Shown in pieces: positions 46,608 to 55,880 of a DNA stretch of 64,000 bases. This DNA comes from Bradyrhizobium sp. CCBAU 51765 (lineage in GTDB: Bacteria > Pseudomonadota > Alphaproteobacteria > Rhizobiales > Xanthobacteraceae), in the NCBI RefSeq assembly GCF_015291725.1, contig NZ_CP030038.1, forward strand, positions 310,001 through 374,000, given 5' to 3'. The notes beneath the pieces are model-generated. The model was not told the origin of the DNA and did not search any database. It worked only from the letters and a program-made list of their open reading frames with translations. The translations under genes and the position numbers were made by a program. Positions within the stretch are counted from its first letter, which is position 1. Every line of letters starts with the position of its first letter.

Positions 46608-47402
46608 TCAAAGCGCTCCGCGCAATTGCGCGTTCGCGGCGCCCAGCAGCCAGTCCGCCGGGCCCGCGGGGTCACAGCGGCCGCGTTTCAGCTCGGCATG
46701 GGCGAACAATTCCGCCAGCCTGGGCTCGTTGCCCGAGGCCAGCAACGTCAGCCGGTTCAGCGTGCAGGCGATCGCCGCGCGCCGGATGGGCAGGCCGTCG
46801 CCCTGGCAGGTGAAGCCGGAGATCTGGAGCGCCGGCTCCTCGCTGCGCTTGAGGTAGCCGAGACAGGCCTGCGCGCCCTCCATTGTGCCGGTTGGCCGGA
46901 ACAGGGCAACGGGGCCGAATTTGGTGTCGATCAGGCCGGCCTGCTCGAGCGTGGCGGCCGCGCCCAAGCCCATCCGGGCGGCGAGATCCGCGGTCGCCGG
47001 ACGTGTCACGTCGAATTCGGCGCCCTGGCGGTAGATTTCGAGCTCGGCCGCGGGCCTGCCTGCGTCATCGCTCCAGCGCAGCACGTCCCTGCGGCCGCCT
47101 TCCGGGTGCCTCAGGATGGTGTAAGACGCTGTTTTGTCGGAGAAATCGCGTCGGCTGACGGCGAAGGCCGGGTGCGAACGGTCAGCCACGCTCCAGCCCG
47201 GTTTCCCGGCTGGCGCGTCGCCGCGCAGATCGGGCAGTTGGCCCAGCGCTGCGAGGGCGAGGATGGCAAACAGCGCGAGCGTCCCCACATAGGCGAACAG
47301 GCGCGCCAGCGTGCCGACGACCTCGTCGGCGAAGGCGAGCAGCGCCAGCTGGATGGCGGTCCGGGTAGGGCTAACGGCCATGCTGGCCTCAGGCGACTGC
47401 AT
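46608..47402 (-). CDS. Single-TM anchored protein of unknown function
   Basis: A 264-residue protein with one TM helix at about residues 30-55 (LFAYVGTLALFAILALAALG) and a mostly extracytoplasmic C-terminal domain. It contains three cysteines (ACLGY, FTCQG, ACTLN) and a fourth near the end (GRCDP). I recognise no family. ATG 47402 has AAGG 6 nt upstream; ATG 47381 is an alternative. It is divergent from asd, with 116 nt between starts. Confidence 0.75.
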   Translation of the reverse strand: MQSPEASMAVSPTRTAIQLALLAFADEVVGTLARLFAYVGTLALFAILALAALGQLPDLRGDAPAGKPGWSVADRSHPAFAVSRRDFSDKTASYTILRHPEGGRRDVLRWSDDAGRPAAELEIYRQGAEFDVTRPATADLAARMGLGAAATLEQAGLIDTKFGPVALFRPTGTMEGAQACLGYLKRSEEPALQISGFTCQGDGLPIRRAAIACTLNRLTLLASGNEPRLAELFAHAELKRGRCDPAGPADWLLGAANAQLRGAL

Positions 47403-47518
47403 CCACGGCCTTCAGGCATGGTCCAACGTTGTCTTGAGGCCGGTTCTCGCATAGAAGCGCTGCTCTTCCTGTTTAAGCGTCAGCTTCAGGAACGGGCTTT
47501 TTCATCGGAGAGTGAACG

Positions 47519-48553
47519 ATGGGTTACAAAGTCGCAGTGGTCGGCGCGACCGGCAATGTCGGACGGGAAATGCTCAACATCCTGGATGAGCGCAAATTTC
47601 CCGCGGACGAGGTCGTGGCCCTGGCCTCGCGCCGCAGCGTCGGCGTCGAGGTGTCCTATGGCGACCGTACCCTGAAGGTCAAAGCGCTCGAGCATTACGA
47701 TTTCTCCGACGTCGACATCTGCCTGATGTCGGCGGGCGGCGCGGTGTCGAAGGAATGGTCGCCGAAGATCGGCGCGGCCGGCACCGTGGTGATCGACAAC
47801 TCCTCGGCCTGGCGCATGGATCCGGACGTGCCGCTGATCGTGCCGGAGGTGAACGCGGCCGCGACGGAAGGCTTCAAGAAGAAGAACATCATCGCCAACC
47901 CGAACTGCTCGACCGCGCAGCTCGTGGTCGCGCTCAAGCCGCTGCACGACAAGGCGACGATCAAGCGCGTCGTGGTCTCGACCTATCAATCGGTGTCGGG
48001 CGCCGGCAAGGACGCGATGGACGAGCTGTTCTCGCAGACCAAGGCCGTCTACACCAATGACGAGCTGGTCGCGAAGAAATTCCCCAAGCGCATCGCCTTC
48101 AACGTCATCCCCCACATCGACGTCTTCATGGAGGACGGCTACACCAAGGAAGAGTGGAAGATGATGGCGGAGACCAAGAAGATTCTTGATCCCAAGATCA
48201 AGCTCTCCGCGACCTGCGTGCGCGTGCCTGTGTTCGTCGGCCACTCCGAGGCCGTCAACATCGAGTTCGAGAACCCGATCAGCGCGGACGAAGCCCGCGA
48301 GATCCTGCGCAAGGCGCCGGGCTGCCTCGTCATCGACAAGCAGGAACCCGGCGGCTACGCCACGCCCTATGAAGCGGCCGGCGAGGACGCGACCTACATC
48401 AGCCGCATCCGCGAGGACGCGACGGTAGAGAACGGCCTCGTGCTCTGGTGCGTGTCCGATAACCTACGCAAGGGCGCAGCGCTCAACGCGATCCAGATCG
48501 CCGAAGTGCTGATCAACCGCAAGCTGATCAGCGCGAAGAAGAAGGCGGCGTAA
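47519..48553 (+). CDS. asd: Aspartate-semialdehyde dehydrogenase
   Basis: A 344-residue enzyme that reduces aspartyl phosphate to the semialdehyde, on the way to lysine, methionine, threonine and diaminopimelate. The NADP motif VVGATGNVGREML opens it. The catalytic cysteine lies in NPNCSTAQLVVALKPL (about residue 130). CVRVPVFVGHSEAVNIEF carries substrate ligands. It is essential for peptidoglycan precursors. It is monocistronic, with a repeat behind it. Confidence 0.97.
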   Translation: MGYKVAVVGATGNVGREMLNILDERKFPADEVVALASRRSVGVEVSYGDRTLKVKALEHYDFSDVDICLMSAGGAVSKEWSPKIGAAGTVVIDNSSAWRMDPDVPLIVPEVNAAATEGFKKKNIIANPNCSTAQLVVALKPLHDKATIKRVVVSTYQSVSGAGKDAMDELFSQTKAVYTNDELVAKKFPKRIAFNVIPHIDVFMEDGYTKEEWKMMAETKKILDPKIKLSATCVRVPVFVGHSEAVNIEFENPISADEAREILRKAPGCLVIDKQEPGGYATPYEAAGEDATYISRIREDATVENGLVLWCVSDNLRKGAALNAIQIAEVLINRKLISAKKKAA

Positions 48554-48565
48554 ATTCGAGCTGCC

Positions 48566-48688
48566 GCAGGGTGGGCAAAGGCGCAAAGCGCCGTGCCCAC
48601 CATTCTTTCCGATTGCAACAGGTGGTGGGCACGCGGAGCCCGTCATCGGGCGCGCATTCGCGCGACCCGGTGGCTTTGCCCACCCTGC
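48566..48688. repeat. Dispersed repeat, family C copy 4 (long form)
   Basis: Ends GCAGGGTGGGCAAAGGCGCA and GCTTTGCCCACCCTGC are inverted. A middle insert of about 30 bp makes it longer than the other three copies. It fills the asd to carbonic anhydrase spacer. Confidence 0.85.
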
Positions 48689-48700
48689 GAGAGCGGTGGC

Positions 48701-49345
48701 CTACGCCGCGCTGCGCGCGTTCTTGAATTCCTTCGTCGCCTTGTCCAGCACGAACAGCGAGCCCTCCGAGACGCCGAAATAGGCGCCGTGCGTCTGCATC
48801 TGGCCGCTCTCCACCGCCTTGCGCACGAATGGGAAGGTCATCAGGTTTTCCAGGCTGCGGAACACGGCGGCCTTCTCGATGCGCTCGACGAACTGCGCCA
48901 TGCTCTCGTGCTCGCGCTGCTCGACCACTTCGCCCGGCTTGATGAACATCTGCATCCATTTGCCGATGAAGTCGCCGGGCGTGAGCGGCTCGATCTTGTC
49001 GACGAAGGCGCGGATGCCGCCGCATTGCGCGTGGCCGAGCACCACGATGTGTTTCACCTTCAGCACCGTCACGGCATATTCCAGCGCCGCCGAGACGCCG
49101 TGGGCGGTGCCGTCGGGCTGATACACCGGCACGAGGTTGGCGATGTTGCGGACGACGAACAATTCGCCGGGGCCGACGTCGAAGATCACCTCCGGCGAGA
49201 CGCGGCTGTCGCAGCAGCCGATCACCATCACTTCCGGCGACTGCCCCTTCACCGACAGCTCGCGATAGCGGGTCTGCTCGGTTGGCAGCCGCTGGGTGGC
49301 GAAGGCCTTGTAGCCTTCCAGCAAATGCTTCGGGAATGTCATCAT
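48701..49345 (-). CDS. Beta-class carbonic anhydrase
   Basis: A 214-residue zinc enzyme interconverting CO2 and bicarbonate. Zinc ligands are in CCDSRVSP (about residue 44) and GHAQCGG (about residues 103-107), with NIANLVP between them. Cytoplasmic, no signal peptide. Cellular bicarbonate supply for carboxylases such as those in fatty acid and arginine synthesis is the usual role. It is divergent from the CoA-ester lyase with 103 nt between starts. Confidence 0.93.
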   Translation of the reverse strand: MMTFPKHLLEGYKAFATQRLPTEQTRYRELSVKGQSPEVMVIGCCDSRVSPEVIFDVGPGELFVVRNIANLVPVYQPDGTAHGVSAALEYAVTVLKVKHIVVLGHAQCGGIRAFVDKIEPLTPGDFIGKWMQMFIKPGEVVEQREHESMAQFVERIEKAAVFRSLENLMTFPFVRKAVESGQMQTHGAYFGVSEGSLFVLDKATKEFKNARSAA

Positions 49346-49448
49346 ACCTATGCCTAATCATAGACCGCTGGGGTGAACAAGCCTTTCGAATGGGCAGGCC
49401 AAGTGCTATCGGCTGATGTCAGACGACAGACGAGGAAGGAACGCTTGC

Positions 49449-50330
49449 ATGACCCGCCCGCGCCGCAGCCATCTGTTCATGCCCGGCTCCAACCCCCGCG
49501 CGCTGGAAAAGGCGCGCAATCTCGCCGCCGACGGCCTGATCCTCGATCTGGAAGACTCGGTCGCTCCCGAGGCCAAGGCGGCGGCGCGTGACGGGATCGC
49601 CGCCGCGATCGCGGCCAAGGGTTTTGGCAAGCGCGAGATTTTGATCCGGACCAACGGCCTCGACACGCCGTGGTGGGCCGATGACGTCGCGATGGCCGCC
49701 AAGGCATCGCCCGACGGCATCCTGGTTCCAAAAGTTTCAAGCATCGAAGATCTCGACGCCATCGCCCGCCGCCTCGCCGAGCTCGGCGCCGCGCCGAGCG
49801 TGAAGGTCTGGGCCATGATCGAGACCGCGCGCGCGGTGCTGCACGCCGAGGAACTGGCCGCCGCCGGGCGCGATCCGTCGCGGCGCCTCTCCGGCTTCGT
49901 GTTCGGCCCGAACGATATCTCGCGCGAAACCCGCATCAGGATGCTGCCGGGCCGCGCCGCGATGATCCCGATGATCACCCACTGCATCCTGGCGACGCGC
50001 GCCCATGGCCTCGAGATTCTCGACGGCCCCTACAGCGACATCGCCAATTCCGACGGTTTCGCCACCGAATGCGCGCAAGCCCGCGATCTCGGCTTCGACG
50101 GCAAGACGCTGATCCACCCCTCGCAGATCGACGCCTGCAACGCGATCTTCACGCCGCCCGAAGAGGAAGTCGCGCGTGCCCGAAAGATCATCGCCGCGTT
50201 CGAGCTGCCCGAGAACGCCTCGCGCGGCGCGATCCGGCTGGACGGCGCCATGGTGGAACGCCTGCACGCCGACATGGCTCGCCGCACGATCGAGATCGCA
50301 GACGCGATCGCGGCGATGGGGAAGGGCTGA
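49449..50330 (+). CDS. HpcH/HpaI-type CoA-ester lyase (citrate lyase beta-like)
   Basis: A 293-residue TIM-barrel lyase of the CitE/malyl-CoA lyase family. FMPGSNPRALEKARNLAADG and LILDLEDSVAPEAK carry the Mg ligands; VWAMIETARAVLHAEEL and FGPNDIS follow; FDGKTLIHPSQIDACNAIF closes it. It probably cleaves a (S)-malyl-, citramalyl- or related CoA ester; the substrate is not readable. ATG 49449 begins a typical MTRPRRSHLFMPG. The next gene starts 4 nt after its stop, so they form a two-gene operon. Confidence 0.9.
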   Translation: MTRPRRSHLFMPGSNPRALEKARNLAADGLILDLEDSVAPEAKAAARDGIAAAIAAKGFGKREILIRTNGLDTPWWADDVAMAAKASPDGILVPKVSSIEDLDAIARRLAELGAAPSVKVWAMIETARAVLHAEELAAAGRDPSRRLSGFVFGPNDISRETRIRMLPGRAAMIPMITHCILATRAHGLEILDGPYSDIANSDGFATECAQARDLGFDGKTLIHPSQIDACNAIFTPPEEEVARARKIIAAFELPENASRGAIRLDGAMVERLHADMARRTIEIADAIAAMGKG

Positions 50331-50333
50331 GGT

Positions 50334-50993
50334 GTGAACCCGGTTCGTTCCGTTCTCCTCGATCTCGACGGAACGCTGGTCGATTCCCGCCCGGGCATCA
50401 TCGCGAGCTGCTCAGCCGCATTGCGCGTGCTCGGACACGATCCCGGCAAGGCAAACGACATAGTGATCGGGCCGCCGCTCGAAGACATCTTGCAGGCATT
50501 GCTGGCGGCGTACGGCGACGACCGGATCGATGAAGCCGTCGTCGCGTATCGCGAGCACTACGGCGCAACCGGTCTGCTCGGAAGCGAACCGTATCCCGGA
50601 ATCAGTATTGCGCTTGACGAGATGAGACGCGCCGGAATGCGGATCTATCTCGCCACCTCAAAGCGGGAGGTTTTCGCGCGGCGAATTCTGGAGAATCTTG
50701 ACCTCGCGGCGTACTTCGATGGAATCTATGGTTCGGTGCCTGGTGGCGAGCGGGATCATAAGCCACAGCTGCTCGCACACGTCTTGCTCGATCAGGATAT
50801 CTCTCCATCGCACAGCCTCATGATCGGCGATCGCCGTCACGACATCGTCGGAGCTCGCGCCGTCAAGATGCGCGGCGTCGGCGTGCTCTGGGGCTATGGC
50901 AGTCGGGAGGAACTGGAGAGTGCGCGCGCGGATCAACTTGTGCGGCGGCCCTCCGATCTCGCGCGCACGGTTCTGTTGATGCTGAATGGATAG
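50334..50993 (+). CDS. HAD-superfamily phosphatase (phosphoglycolate phosphatase-like)
   Basis: A 219-residue HAD hydrolase. Motif I is LLDLDGTLVDSRPG (nucleophile Asp near residue 10). Motif II is the Thr/Ser of LATSKREVF. The motif III Lys is in RDHKPQLL and motif IV is MIGDRRHDIVGA. An alpha-helical cap lies between I and II. This matches the Gph/PhnX-like group, phosphoglycolate phosphatase or a pyrophosphatase. The start is a GTG 4 nt behind the lyase stop. Third-position GC bias is weaker than in neighbours by eye. Confidence 0.87.
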   Translation: MNPVRSVLLDLDGTLVDSRPGIIASCSAALRVLGHDPGKANDIVIGPPLEDILQALLAAYGDDRIDEAVVAYREHYGATGLLGSEPYPGISIALDEMRRAGMRIYLATSKREVFARRILENLDLAAYFDGIYGSVPGGERDHKPQLLAHVLLDQDISPSHSLMIGDRRHDIVGARAVKMRGVGVLWGYGSREELESARADQLVRRPSDLARTVLLMLNG

Positions 50994-51153
50994 CTCCGGC
51001 GCAAACCGCGGGGCGTTGACGCAATCTACAGGACGAGCCAGCCGCCAACGTGCCAGGCGCCAAAGCCGCATAGTTTACGATTCTCTGCTTTTCTCGTTGC
51101 GGTAGTGCAAGGGGGTGGTACCCTGATGAACGATATTCGTCGGATAATTATCT

Positions 51154-52827
51154 ATGCGCATATTTGCAGCGATCCTTTTCATCCCATTGCTTTGGTCCGT
51201 CTCGCCGCCGGCGCTTGCACAGCAGGTCCGGGTTGCGCTTGTTGTAGGCAACGGCGCCTATGAGAAAGTGCCCGAGTTGCCGAACCCAATGCGCGATGCG
51301 ACCGACGTCGGTCGCGCGCTTGAACGACTCGACTTCAAAGTCACACAGGTCAAGAACGCGACCGCGCAAGAGATGAGGAAGGCTGTCATCGAGTTCGGCC
51401 GGTCTGCCGAAGGGGCCGATCTCGCTGTTGTGTTCTACGCCGGACACGGCATGGAGGTCGGCGGCGAGAATTGGCTGATTCCAATCAACGCAGAGCTACG
51501 AAGCGATGCCGACATCGAAAGCGAGGCCATCAGCCTGCGCTCGGTGAGCCTTCAGGTTTCGAAGGCGCGGAAGTTGGGTTTGATCATACTCGATGCGTGC
51601 CGCAATAATCCATTTGCAGCGAAGATGAAGCGTTCAATCAGCACCCGAGCCGTCGCCCGCGGACTCGCGCCAACCGAACCATCCGACAACGTTCTGATCG
51701 CGTACGCCGCGCGAGACGGAACCACGGCAAGCGACGGCGATGGCCGGAACAGTCCTTTTACGGCGTCGCTTCTTCGCCACATCGAAACGCCGGGCCTCGA
51801 GATATCATTTCTGTTTCGTCGGGTCCGCGACGACGTGATGTCAGCGACCCGACGTGAACAGCAGCCTTTCGTGTACGGCTCCCTGTCGAAGGAGGAGATT
51901 TACCTGAAAGCGCCGGTCACAAGCGCCCAGCCGCCAGCCGCATCGACCCCTGCCCCTGCAGCTCCTGCGGAAGACGAGAAGTTTTGGCTCGCGATTCAAA
52001 CTTCGACCGTGGCGGGCCTGTATGAGGAGTTTCTAGCCAGATATCCTCGCAGCGGCCGTGCTGCGGAAGCTCGAAAGCGGATCGAGGATATCAAGGCTGC
52101 CGAAGTGGCCGCAGCATCGTCGCCAGCTGCTTCTTCCTCGTCCAATGCGAGCGAGCGTCAAGGACTTGAGGAGAAGGCCGTCGTCCGAAATTTGTTTGCA
52201 CCCGAGGATAGCCAGAAGGTTGCTGCCATCGCGGCCGCTCAACACCTCAAGCTGCCAAGCTTCAAGATCTCGTCCACCCAGGATGTCTCATCCAAACCTG
52301 GTTCCAAGCTCGTTGGTGTATGGTCCAACAAGAGCGGGTGGGCGAATGGCAAGGGACGCCATGCCATGCTGATCGTTACCGAGGTTTCTGCAACGGGATT
52401 GGTCAGAGGGTACTATCTCTGGGGTCCGCCGACGAAGGCATCTTGGGCCAAAGACGAGGCCGGCTATCGATCGTTCGCAGAGTACATCACGGACAACAAA
52501 TTCTCGGTTACCGGGACGCCAGTTACGGTCAGGATGGGGAAGAACGTTCTTGCCCTCTCTTCCTTCAAACAGGACTCTCCCTCCGAGAAGGTGAGTATAG
52601 AGCTTCGGGCGGTCTGGCGGCTTGTGCCGGATTCGGAAGATGTCGAGCCTGTAGCCAAGCGCGAGAAAACCTCACGACCTCACGCAGAAAAAAATGAAAC
52701 CGCAATTAAGCCGCGCGCTTCGGCTGGTGTTGCTGGAGCGAGCATGGAAGAGCGTTACCGCACCTGCAAAAAGCTCGTGAAGGGATTCGCCAGACGCGAG
52801 GCTTGCGCCCGGACCGGTGTATTTTAG
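51154..52827 (+). CDS. Secreted caspase-family (C14, metacaspase-like) protein
   Basis: A 557-residue protein. The signal peptide ends near PPALAQQ (residue ~23). A caspase p20-like domain runs over about 24-245. The dyad is His in FYAGHGMEVGG (about residue 93) and Cys in ILDACRNNPF (about residue 149). A Pro/Ala linker, a helical region (TVAGLYEEFLARYPRSGRAA), and a C-terminal domain of about 200 residues with no known family follow. Bacterial caspase-like proteins of this type are poorly understood; a periplasmic or extracellular protease is likely. Base use is less GC-biased than in flanking core genes. Confidence 0.88.
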   Translation: MRIFAAILFIPLLWSVSPPALAQQVRVALVVGNGAYEKVPELPNPMRDATDVGRALERLDFKVTQVKNATAQEMRKAVIEFGRSAEGADLAVVFYAGHGMEVGGENWLIPINAELRSDADIESEAISLRSVSLQVSKARKLGLIILDACRNNPFAAKMKRSISTRAVARGLAPTEPSDNVLIAYAARDGTTASDGDGRNSPFTASLLRHIETPGLEISFLFRRVRDDVMSATRREQQPFVYGSLSKEEIYLKAPVTSAQPPAASTPAPAAPAEDEKFWLAIQTSTVAGLYEEFLARYPRSGRAAEARKRIEDIKAAEVAAASSPAASSSSNASERQGLEEKAVVRNLFAPEDSQKVAAIAAAQHLKLPSFKISSTQDVSSKPGSKLVGVWSNKSGWANGKGRHAMLIVTEVSATGLVRGYYLWGPPTKASWAKDEAGYRSFAEYITDNKFSVTGTPVTVRMGKNVLALSSFKQDSPSEKVSIELRAVWRLVPDSEDVEPVAKREKTSRPHAEKNETAIKPRASAGVAGASMEERYRTCKKLVKGFARREACARTGVF

Positions 52828-52943
52828 CGTGCGACGCCGGTAGATCGCTGTGATTTGGATCACACGGCCCGGCCGATTGCTTCGATAGATTTGCGTCGCT
52901 TAAAATTCTGCCTCCAGTCCCGATATGGCGAGTGGGCGTCCTC

Positions 52944-54425
52944 ATGCTTCGCAAATTATTCTATTGCTTTGCACTTCTTGTCTTCGCTGGCCCGGTGATT
53001 GCCAACGACCGCGTCAAAGCCGAGTCTAGCGTAGCCATTGCCACCGCATCGGAGGCCATACGGCGAGATCCCAAGGACGCGAATGCGTACTACAACCGAG
53101 GGAATGCTTACGCCGCCAGGGGCGATACGGACCGCGCCATCGCCGACTACACGGCGACGATCCGGCTCGATCCGGCGCATGCGAATGCGTATTACAACCG
53201 GGGCAACGGTTACAGTAGCAAGGGCGACACGGACCGGGCCATCGCTGACTACACGGCGACGATCCGGCTCGATCCGGCCTATGCCAATGCGTACTACAAC
53301 CGAGGCAACGCCTACAGCAACAAGGGCAACACCGATCGCGCCATTGCCGATTATACCGAAGCGGTCCGCCTGCAGCCGGCGAATGCGAACGCGTATTTCA
53401 ATCGCGGCAACGCCTATGGCAACAAAGGCGACACCGAACGGGCCATCGCTGACTACGCTGAAACGATACGCGTGGACCCCACCTATGCGAACGCCTATGT
53501 CAATCGCGGATTGGCCTATGAGAAGCGCGGCGATGTCGCCAAGGCGAGGGCCGACTTCAATGCGACGCTCGGACTGAGTCACAGCGCCACCAAGTGGGCA
53601 CAGGACAAGGCACGGGAGCGGCTTGCCGCGTTGCCTTCGCCGCGACCAGCAACAATATTGGTCGAGAAGCCCAGCGCTGCCGCGGCCGTCGTGGCGTCCG
53701 GGGTACCGAGCAGTGATCGCCGTATCGCCCTCGTCATCGGCAATTCGGCTTATGAAAACGTCGCCGCACTGCCGAACCCCGTCCGCGATGCGAGCCTCGT
53801 CGCCGATGTGCTGAGGCTCACCGGGTTCGAAGCGGTCACTCTGCTGACCGATCTTCGCAAGGATGCGTTGGTGAATGCCTTGCGCGAGTTCGCTGCACGT
53901 GCGGAAACGGCGGATTGGGCGGTCGTGTATTATGCCGGACACGGCATGGAGGTCGGCGGCGTCAATTATCTCATCCCGACCGATGCGAGGATCGCGGCGG
54001 ATCGCGAGATCGGATTCGAAGCCGTGCCGGTCGATCAGGTTCTCAATGCGGCGGAGCGCGCCAGGAAGCTGCGCCTCGTCATTCTTGATGCGTGCCGCGA
54101 CAACCCGTTTGCCGTCCAGATGAAACGCACGATGACGGTGGCGTCACGTTCCGTATCGCGAGGCCTCGCCCCGGTCGAGCCGGAGGCTGGAACGCTGGTG
54201 GTCTATGCCGCCAAGGACGGCGAGACCGCGCTCGACGGTGACGGGATCAACAGTCCGTTCGCGACCGCCTTCGTCAAGAATCTTCCGACGCCGGGCCTCG
54301 AAGTCCGCAGGCTGTTCGATTTCGTTCGCGACGATGTCATGGAAGCGACCGGCCGCAGGCAAAAACCGTTCAGCTACGGCTCGATCTCCGGACGGCAGGA
54401 TTTTTATTTCGTGGCCGGCAAGTGA
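52944..54425 (+). CDS. Secreted TPR-caspase fusion protein
   Basis: A 493-residue protein. The signal peptide ends near GPVIAND (residue ~21). Five TPR units of 34 residues span about 35-215, the first three almost identical (NAYYNRGNAYxxxGDTDRAI). The caspase domain (about 255-485) has the dyad His in YYAGHGMEVGG and Cys in ILDACRDNPF. It lies 116 nt behind the other caspase gene, which has the same domain without TPRs, so the two probably arose by duplication and domain exchange. A GTG at 52932 is an alternative start. Confidence 0.88.
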   Translation: MLRKLFYCFALLVFAGPVIANDRVKAESSVAIATASEAIRRDPKDANAYYNRGNAYAARGDTDRAIADYTATIRLDPAHANAYYNRGNGYSSKGDTDRAIADYTATIRLDPAYANAYYNRGNAYSNKGNTDRAIADYTEAVRLQPANANAYFNRGNAYGNKGDTERAIADYAETIRVDPTYANAYVNRGLAYEKRGDVAKARADFNATLGLSHSATKWAQDKARERLAALPSPRPATILVEKPSAAAAVVASGVPSSDRRIALVIGNSAYENVAALPNPVRDASLVADVLRLTGFEAVTLLTDLRKDALVNALREFAARAETADWAVVYYAGHGMEVGGVNYLIPTDARIAADREIGFEAVPVDQVLNAAERARKLRLVILDACRDNPFAVQMKRTMTVASRSVSRGLAPVEPEAGTLVVYAAKDGETALDGDGINSPFATAFVKNLPTPGLEVRRLFDFVRDDVMEATGRRQKPFSYGSISGRQDFYFVAGK

Positions 54426-54486
54426 CGCCGGCCTTGGTAGAATTAAGCCGGAGCTTTACCGAAGTGCCTGCAGGAATGAGCAAGGG

Positions 54487-55308
54487 CTAGGGCGCCGTTT
54501 CGGCTTGGCGAGCGATGCCGTGCCATATGGCATCCTTGAGAGCGATGAATGAGGGCGGTGGAATGGTCTGCGGATCGGCAGGTCCGCTCGCCCCTCCCGG
54601 CACCAGGACGGCGACGTGGATCTCGCCATCCGTATAGTAGGGGTCGCCGCCACCGTTTCGGCCGAACAGAGTGGGGCCTATGCCGGAGATCTGAAAGAAA
54701 CTGCTGACGACGCGGGCCGCTCGCAGGTCGGCCATCAGGAGATCCCGCTCGGCATCGATGTTGGCCGCGATGTGATGGGTGACCTGTCCCGTATCGTGGC
54801 TCAGCCCGACGCCTCGGTCGAAAGTTGCCGAACCGAGCCAGACTGGTCGACCGTCATCACCCTTTTCGAGGGCCTTCCAGAACCGAACGTGATTCCGCCG
54901 GTCTGCACTTTTCCCTGCAGGCTTCTCGAACGCGTATTGCTCCTTCTTTCCCAGATAGTAGAGCGGGCTGACCGGCGCGTCGCGATACGGTCGATCCAGT
55001 ACCACACTCCCGACGATCTCGATGCTTGATCGCAGCGTCACGGCGTCGGCCGCAGACCATCCCGCCGCGTTCATGGCGCGGACGACATCTCCGCCCTCGC
55101 CAACAAGTCCAACGTTCAGAGGGTCACCAGGGATATCGTCCGATGTCCTGGTGAGCATCGGCAACGAAGCGAGCCCCGCTTCGTGTTCGTGGTGAATCCA
55201 CAGGGTGGGCACCAGAACATATGCGAGGGCTAGATAGACGAGCACAACAAAGGCCAGCACGAAAGGCCACCGTCGCTTCCTCGTCCCGGTCTTCGCGGAA
55301 TTGGTCAT
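54487..55308 (-). CDS. LssY C-terminal-domain protein, single-TM anchored
   Basis: A 273-residue protein with one N-terminal TM helix (about residues 14-38). The extracytoplasmic domain contains GDPLNVGLVGEGGDVVRAMN and PVSPLYYLGKKEQYAFEKP, matching the LssY C-terminal domain. In Legionella LssY this domain is fused to a PAP2-like protein; its own role is unknown. It converges with the TPR-caspase gene with a 61-nt gap. Confidence 0.82.
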   Translation of the reverse strand: MTNSAKTGTRKRRWPFVLAFVVLVYLALAYVLVPTLWIHHEHEAGLASLPMLTRTSDDIPGDPLNVGLVGEGGDVVRAMNAAGWSAADAVTLRSSIEIVGSVVLDRPYRDAPVSPLYYLGKKEQYAFEKPAGKSADRRNHVRFWKALEKGDDGRPVWLGSATFDRGVGLSHDTGQVTHHIAANIDAERDLLMADLRAARVVSSFFQISGIGPTLFGRNGGGDPYYTDGEIHVAVLVPGGASGPADPQTIPPPSFIALKDAIWHGIARQAETAP

Positions 55309-55460
55309 GCGGTATCGTTCGAGCCAGTATACGCGACAGCATACCTATCCAGCATAGTCCGTGACAACGTCCGGTGCGAGGTTTGCGCCCGCAAGGGTGT
55401 GCGTCAGGCCGATGGCCCGTTCTCGCCGAAAATCTCATTCGTCGGTCCAGCCCCCGCGAC

Positions 55461-55880
55461 TCAGCGCGGCGCGAGGTCGGCGCGATCGAGCGACTCCAGC
55501 GTCGAGGCGTTGGCGCAATAGCCGTGATAGTTCTCCGCGGCGGTGCCCTCGGCGAGATCGCGGTCGCACTGTCCCTTGTGACCGCAGAGCGAGCAGGTCC
55601 GCTCCATGTCGCGCAGCAGCAGGGGCTGCGCCTGCCCGAGCCGTTCCGCGCTGATGCCGAGCTGCTCCAGCATCTTCGGAAGTTCGTCGGCGGCGTGCCG
55701 GCCGTGACGGACCAGCTCTTCGAGATCGTCGGGCGCGATCCTGAGATCATTCGCGATCCGGTCGAAATCGGCGCGATCGAGCTGCCGCATCTCGTTCATC
55801 TCGCGGCGATGCTTCAGCCAGCTCGCAAAGGACTCGATGAGGTCCTGAACGATGGGATAAGGCTTGCTTGCGGTGCTCAT
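55461..55880 (-). CDS. Small Cys-rich cytoplasmic protein (DUF6455-like)
   Basis: A 139-residue, mostly helical protein. The C-terminal third has CSLCGHKGQCDRDL followed by NYHGYCANA: four cysteines that look like a zinc or Fe-S site. MRQLDRADFDRIANDLRIAP and DDLEELVRHGRHAADELPKM are typical of a rhizobial family of unknown function, DUF6455 as I recall it. ATG at 55880 is chosen; the frame stays open to 55925. Confidence 0.78.
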   Translation of the reverse strand: MSTASKPYPIVQDLIESFASWLKHRREMNEMRQLDRADFDRIANDLRIAPDDLEELVRHGRHAADELPKMLEQLGISAERLGQAQPLLLRDMERTCSLCGHKGQCDRDLAEGTAAENYHGYCANASTLESLDRADLAPR

